Source: a bacterium
Lineage (GTDB): Bacteria > 4484-113 > JAFGCY01
Reading direction: 5' to 3'
NCBI GenBank assembly: GCA_020849855.1
Contig: JADZFO010000056.1
Span: 52,015-116,014 of the forward strand
DNA length: 64,000 nucleotides
The notes under the pieces are model-generated. The model made no database searches and was not told the DNA's origin. It saw nothing but the letters and a program-made list of their open reading frames with translations. Position numbers and translations under genes: made by a program. Below are positions 61,200-64,000 of the stretch, piece by piece. The number at the start of each line of letters is the position of its first letter. The first letter of the stretch is position 1.

Positions 61200-64000
61200 A
61201 TGTCCACCCGTCGATGTTTGTTCATCGTTTGCTTGCTGTTGCTTTTGTCACTTAGCGCCTGCGGCGGTGGCGGCAGCAACAAGCTTGACCTCGGCAATGC
61301 CGACGGCAACGAGGCCGCTGCGAGCCTGAGCTCTGATGAACTCAGCCGTCAGCTTGGCCTGCAGGAAGCTGATTTCAAGGGCCTTCCCCCGATCCCCGTT
61401 GATACGGCTGACAGCGCGGCCCGTGGTGCGAGCGGCGTTGTCGCGGATGGCGACCTCGGCAGTACCCGTCTGGTGAAGGGTCCCGAGTTCTTCGACGCCA
61501 AGCGCGGTCTGGTTGAGGACGGCAAGCTGATCCTCCAGAGTGACAACGGCGTCGGCCTTGAGGGCGTCGACTGGGCTATGTACCGTGTCGGCGGCATGTA
61601 CACCGCCATGCCCGAGACGGTCAACCTGAGCTGCACCGCGGCCACCCCCGGCGAGAGCTACTACATCGGTATCGCCGACTACAGCTCCATGAGCTGGAAG
61701 TGGTTCGGCCCGGCCAAGAACACTGATGGCTTCTTCGGCTTTGACCTGAGCGAAAACGAAGACCGCCTGACCAGCAAGAACGGCAGCATGTACTTCCTGC
61801 TGATGACCCCCGAGGGCAACAGCGCGAGCCACGAACACACGACGATTACTCCCCGCACTTATGACGACCATGAATGCAACTGCCGCCCCGGCTGCCCGCT
61901 GAACGTCATCGCCTCCAACGGCGACTTCGACAACGGCGTCCAGGTCAGCTGGGATGAGGCTGATGCTGCTGACTCCTATGAGATCGTCCGTGATGAGATC
62001 CACGGCGGCCAGGACCACTCGGACTCCTGCTCCAGCGGTACTCACGGCAGCCACACCTGGGGCCACAAGGACGAGCATCGCAAGGACAGCGACAGCAAGT
62101 ACTGCAAGGACAACGACGACCACGATCGCGACAACATCCACGACGATGAGGACGACGACGACGACAACGACGGCAAGAAGGACGATCACGACGACGACGA
62201 CGACAACGACGGTAAGAAGGACGACGACGACGACGACGACGACAACGACGGCCTTTGCGATGACGATGACGACGACCACACCATTCCTGATGGTTGCGAG
62301 CCCTGCATCAACGTCCGCTTCGAGTGCGACAAGATCAGCGTGGTTTCCAGCAAGGACATCTCGAATGTCGTCCTGCAGTTCACCGACGGCGTCAAGCAGA
62401 AGTTTGACGGCCTCAGCGGCCTGACCGGCGACTTCGCCGGCACCGGCGAGAACCTGGGCAAGGACATCCTGAAGGCCTGGGTCAAGAGCGGCTGCAACCA
62501 GAGCGGCGACGGCCCGGGTTATGGCGAGCTCTTCGTCCCGAACTACACCTATACCAACGAGACCGTGGTGGGCACCACCACCGATCTGCACTTCTTCGAC
62601 AGCAGCGCCGAAGCGGGCGTGATGTACCGCTACCGCGTGCGTGCCAAGAACAAGAAGGGCTACAGCAAGTTCTGCTCCAGCGACTGCGGCTGGACCACCG
62701 AGTGCGACCTGACCGAGGACAAGTGCCCCACCGAGCTGAGCGCCTCTGACGGCGCCGACGGCGCGGGCGTCTGGGTCGAGTGGCAGGCCGGCGGCGGCAG
62801 CTACGACCGCTTCGATGTCTACCGCGCCTGCACCTGCTTCGAGGTCCCGGTTTACGAGAAGATCGGCGAGACCGTCAACAGCGCCTTCTTCGACGAGACC
62901 GCCGAGTGCAACAAGACCTACCACTACTACGTGGAGAAGATCTGCGGCTCCAAGACCTGCAAGAGCAACGTGGACGAGGGCTTCTGGCTCTGCGAGGGCT
63001 ACTGCCCCGGCGAGCTGGTGGCTACCGACTGCGAGGGCGATGCCGTCCACGTTACCTGGAACCCGGGTAACGGCTACGGCGTTTTCACGGTCTTCCGCCA
63101 GGAAGGCGATGCGATCGCGATTCTGGGTATCACTGAGGATCCCGAATTCCTTGATGACACCGCGGTTTGCGACCTCAACTACAGCTACTGGGTCCAGAAG
63201 GTCGTCTGCGGGAACCCCTGCGATTCCAACAAGGATGATGGCAGCAGGTTCTGCGGGGACTTCTGCCCCAGCGGGCTGGTAGCCAGTGACGACCACGAAG
63301 ATGGCGTCGAGCTCACCTGGAACCCAGGTGATGGCTCCGGTTCCTTTGAAGTCCTGCGCAAAGTTAAGGGTGGCGGAAGCCTGAGTTCGATTGGTACGGC
63401 CACCGGCGCCGTTTATGTTGACACGACTGCCGAGTGCGAAGTGCGCTATGTCTACCAGATCCGCAAGACCGGCGCCTGCGGCGACCCCTGCGTCACCAAT
63501 GAGGAAGAGGGCGAGAAGCAGTGCTGCGACTACTGCCCCACCGAGCTGACCGCCACCATCGATGACGATGAGTGCGTCTACCTCGAGTGGAACGGCGGCT
63601 GCGTGCTGCCTCCGGATGGCTTCTTCAAGATCCAGCGCAAGAAGACCGGTACCAGCAACTGGACCGACCTCGGCATGACCACCGAGCTGACCTACTGCGA
63701 TGCCACGGCTGAGTGCAACATTGATTACACCTACCGTGTCAAGAAGTGGAGCAGCCAGGGCGACTGCCTCAGCAACCAGGTCCCCGGCAAGAAGGTCTGC
63801 TGCGACTACTGCCCCACCGAGCTGACTGCCACCACCGATGACGACGAGTGCGTCTACCTCGAGTGGAACGGCGGCTGCGCCCTGCCTCCGGACGGCTTCT
63901 TCAAGATCCAGCGCAAGAAGACCGGTACCAGCAACTGGACCGACCTCGGCATGACCACCGAGCTGACCTACTGCGATGCCACGGCTGAGTGCAACATTGA
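61200..64000 (+). CDS. Cys-rich FN3-repeat lipoprotein with poly-Asp region, partial
   Basis: The frame from ATG 61200 (GGAGG 7 bases upstream) is open to the window edge, 933 codons. Signal ends LLSLSACGGGG. The shared module lies near 110-220 (YYIGIADYSSMSWKWFGP). After a first FN3-like start, an Asp-rich stretch near 300-360 has the pattern D(5-8)-N-D-G-[K/L]-[K/C], likely binding Ca2+. At least six FN3-like repeats follow, each opening with CP-x-[E/G]-L-x-A-[S/T]-D and carrying a conserved second and third Cys. The last two repeats are almost identical at DNA level (period 276 bases). Confidence 0.87.
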   Translation, partial: MSTRRCLFIVCLLLLLSLSACGGGGSNKLDLGNADGNEAAASLSSDELSRQLGLQEADFKGLPPIPVDTADSAARGASGVVADGDLGSTRLVKGPEFFDAKRGLVEDGKLILQSDNGVGLEGVDWAMYRVGGMYTAMPETVNLSCTAATPGESYYIGIADYSSMSWKWFGPAKNTDGFFGFDLSENEDRLTSKNGSMYFLLMTPEGNSASHEHTTITPRTYDDHECNCRPGCPLNVIASNGDFDNGVQVSWDEADAADSYEIVRDEIHGGQDHSDSCSSGTHGSHTWGHKDEHRKDSDSKYCKDNDDHDRDNIHDDEDDDDDNDGKKDDHDDDDDNDGKKDDDDDDDDNDGLCDDDDDDHTIPDGCEPCINVRFECDKISVVSSKDISNVVLQFTDGVKQKFDGLSGLTGDFAGTGENLGKDILKAWVKSGCNQSGDGPGYGELFVPNYTYTNETVVGTTTDLHFFDSSAEAGVMYRYRVRAKNKKGYSKFCSSDCGWTTECDLTEDKCPTELSASDGADGAGVWVEWQAGGGSYDRFDVYRACTCFEVPVYEKIGETVNSAFFDETAECNKTYHYYVEKICGSKTCKSNVDEGFWLCEGYCPGELVATDCEGDAVHVTWNPGNGYGVFTVFRQEGDAIAILGITEDPEFLDDTAVCDLNYSYWVQKVVCGNPCDSNKDDGSRFCGDFCPSGLVASDDHEDGVELTWNPGDGSGSFEVLRKVKGGGSLSSIGTATGAVYVDTTAECEVRYVYQIRKTGACGDPCVTNEEEGEKQCCDYCPTELTATIDDDECVYLEWNGGCVLPPDGFFKIQRKKTGTSNWTDLGMTTELTYCDATAECNIDYTYRVKKWSSQGDCLSNQVPGKKVCCDYCPTELTATTDDDECVYLEWNGGCALPPDGFFKIQRKKTGTSNWTDLGMTTELTYCDATAECNI
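62152..62280 (+). repeat. GAC-rich low-complexity tract encoding poly-Asp
   Basis: Runs of GACGACGACGAC with AACGACGGCAAGAAGGACGA between them repeat three times inside the gene above. Slippage-prone; each unit encodes DDDDDNDGKKDD. Confidence 0.8.
63522..64000 (+). repeat. in-frame 276-bp tandem duplication
   Basis: 63522-63797 and 63798 to the edge align at a fixed offset of 276 bases (92 codons), with only a handful of differences and a long identical stretch from about 63907 to 64000. This is a recent repeat-unit duplication in the surface protein gene. Confidence 0.9.

Noticed and set aside
61248-63296. 682-codon minus-strand open frame rich in Val and Ala
   Set aside because: Mirror of the Cys-rich lipoprotein gene; poly-Val reflects the GAC runs read on the opposite strand.

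Overview
The window is a stretch of a high-GC bacterial chromosome (most 60-base lines are well over 60% G+C) from a diderm. A TonB-dependent outer-membrane receptor, more than ten lipobox-type lipoproteins and a periplasmic DsbD show the cell envelope. Nothing here names the phylum: there is no rRNA and few core genes (IF-1, a type-2/archaeal-like valyl-tRNA synthetase, one tRNA-Leu). A family B DNA polymerase, many PKD/FN3/dockerin-like surface lipoproteins and many leaderless promoters point to a poorly sampled, deep-branching Gram-negative lineage rather than a model group.

Layout. 1-6 kb: two tandem paralogous minus-strand genes (the second cut by the left edge), then two paralogous plus-strand PKD lipoprotein genes; the second carries two in-frame amber codons. 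6-10 kb: a von Willebrand A protein with a Thr-rich tail-like N-terminus, convergent with a family B DNA polymerase whose exonuclease motifs look destroyed, followed by a repeat-rich spacer. 10.2-20.4 kb: a five-gene minus-strand unit, MoxR ATPase, DUF58 protein, transglutaminase-type membrane protein, ChbG/YdjC deacetylase and a 1417-residue lipoprotein, the genes overlapping or nearly touching. 20.4-31.5 kb: flavin reductase, SpoIIM-like membrane pair, infA, dsbD, a membrane protein, DinB, valS and a lipoprotein gene with a homopolymer frameshift. 31.5-36.5 kb: a glucosyl-3-phosphoglycerate-synthase-like enzyme fused to a HAD-like domain, GNAT, dienelactone hydrolase and a REP-associated transposase with matching palindromes on both sides. 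36.6-41.3 kb: a probable iron/heme block (TonB receptor, lipoprotein, two divergent HmoA-like monooxygenases around a Fur-like palindrome). 41.3-48.5 kb: old-yellow enzyme, YceI, FabH-like thiolase, TMEM175 channel and a hybrid histidine kinase. 48.6-52.4 kb: a third PKD lipoprotein, then an AT-richer patch of gene remnants next to tRNA-Leu. 52.4-64 kb: receiver protein, M42 peptidase, small metal-binding-type proteins, and three large repeat lipoproteins, the last running off the right edge.

Two themes stand out. First, about a dozen unrelated genes have a TANNNT hexamer ending exactly 6 or 7 bases before an ATG or GTG, with no Shine-Dalgarno sequence, which implies leaderless mRNAs; most lipoprotein genes instead have a clear GGAGG. 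Second, five of the lipoproteins share an undescribed-looking N-terminal module (hydrophobic strand, then [D/N]-[Y/F/H]-x3-[R/T/S]-W) joined to different C-terminal repeats (PKD plus ADWS-type repeats, or Cys-rich FN3-like repeats), suggesting a modular surface-protein system.
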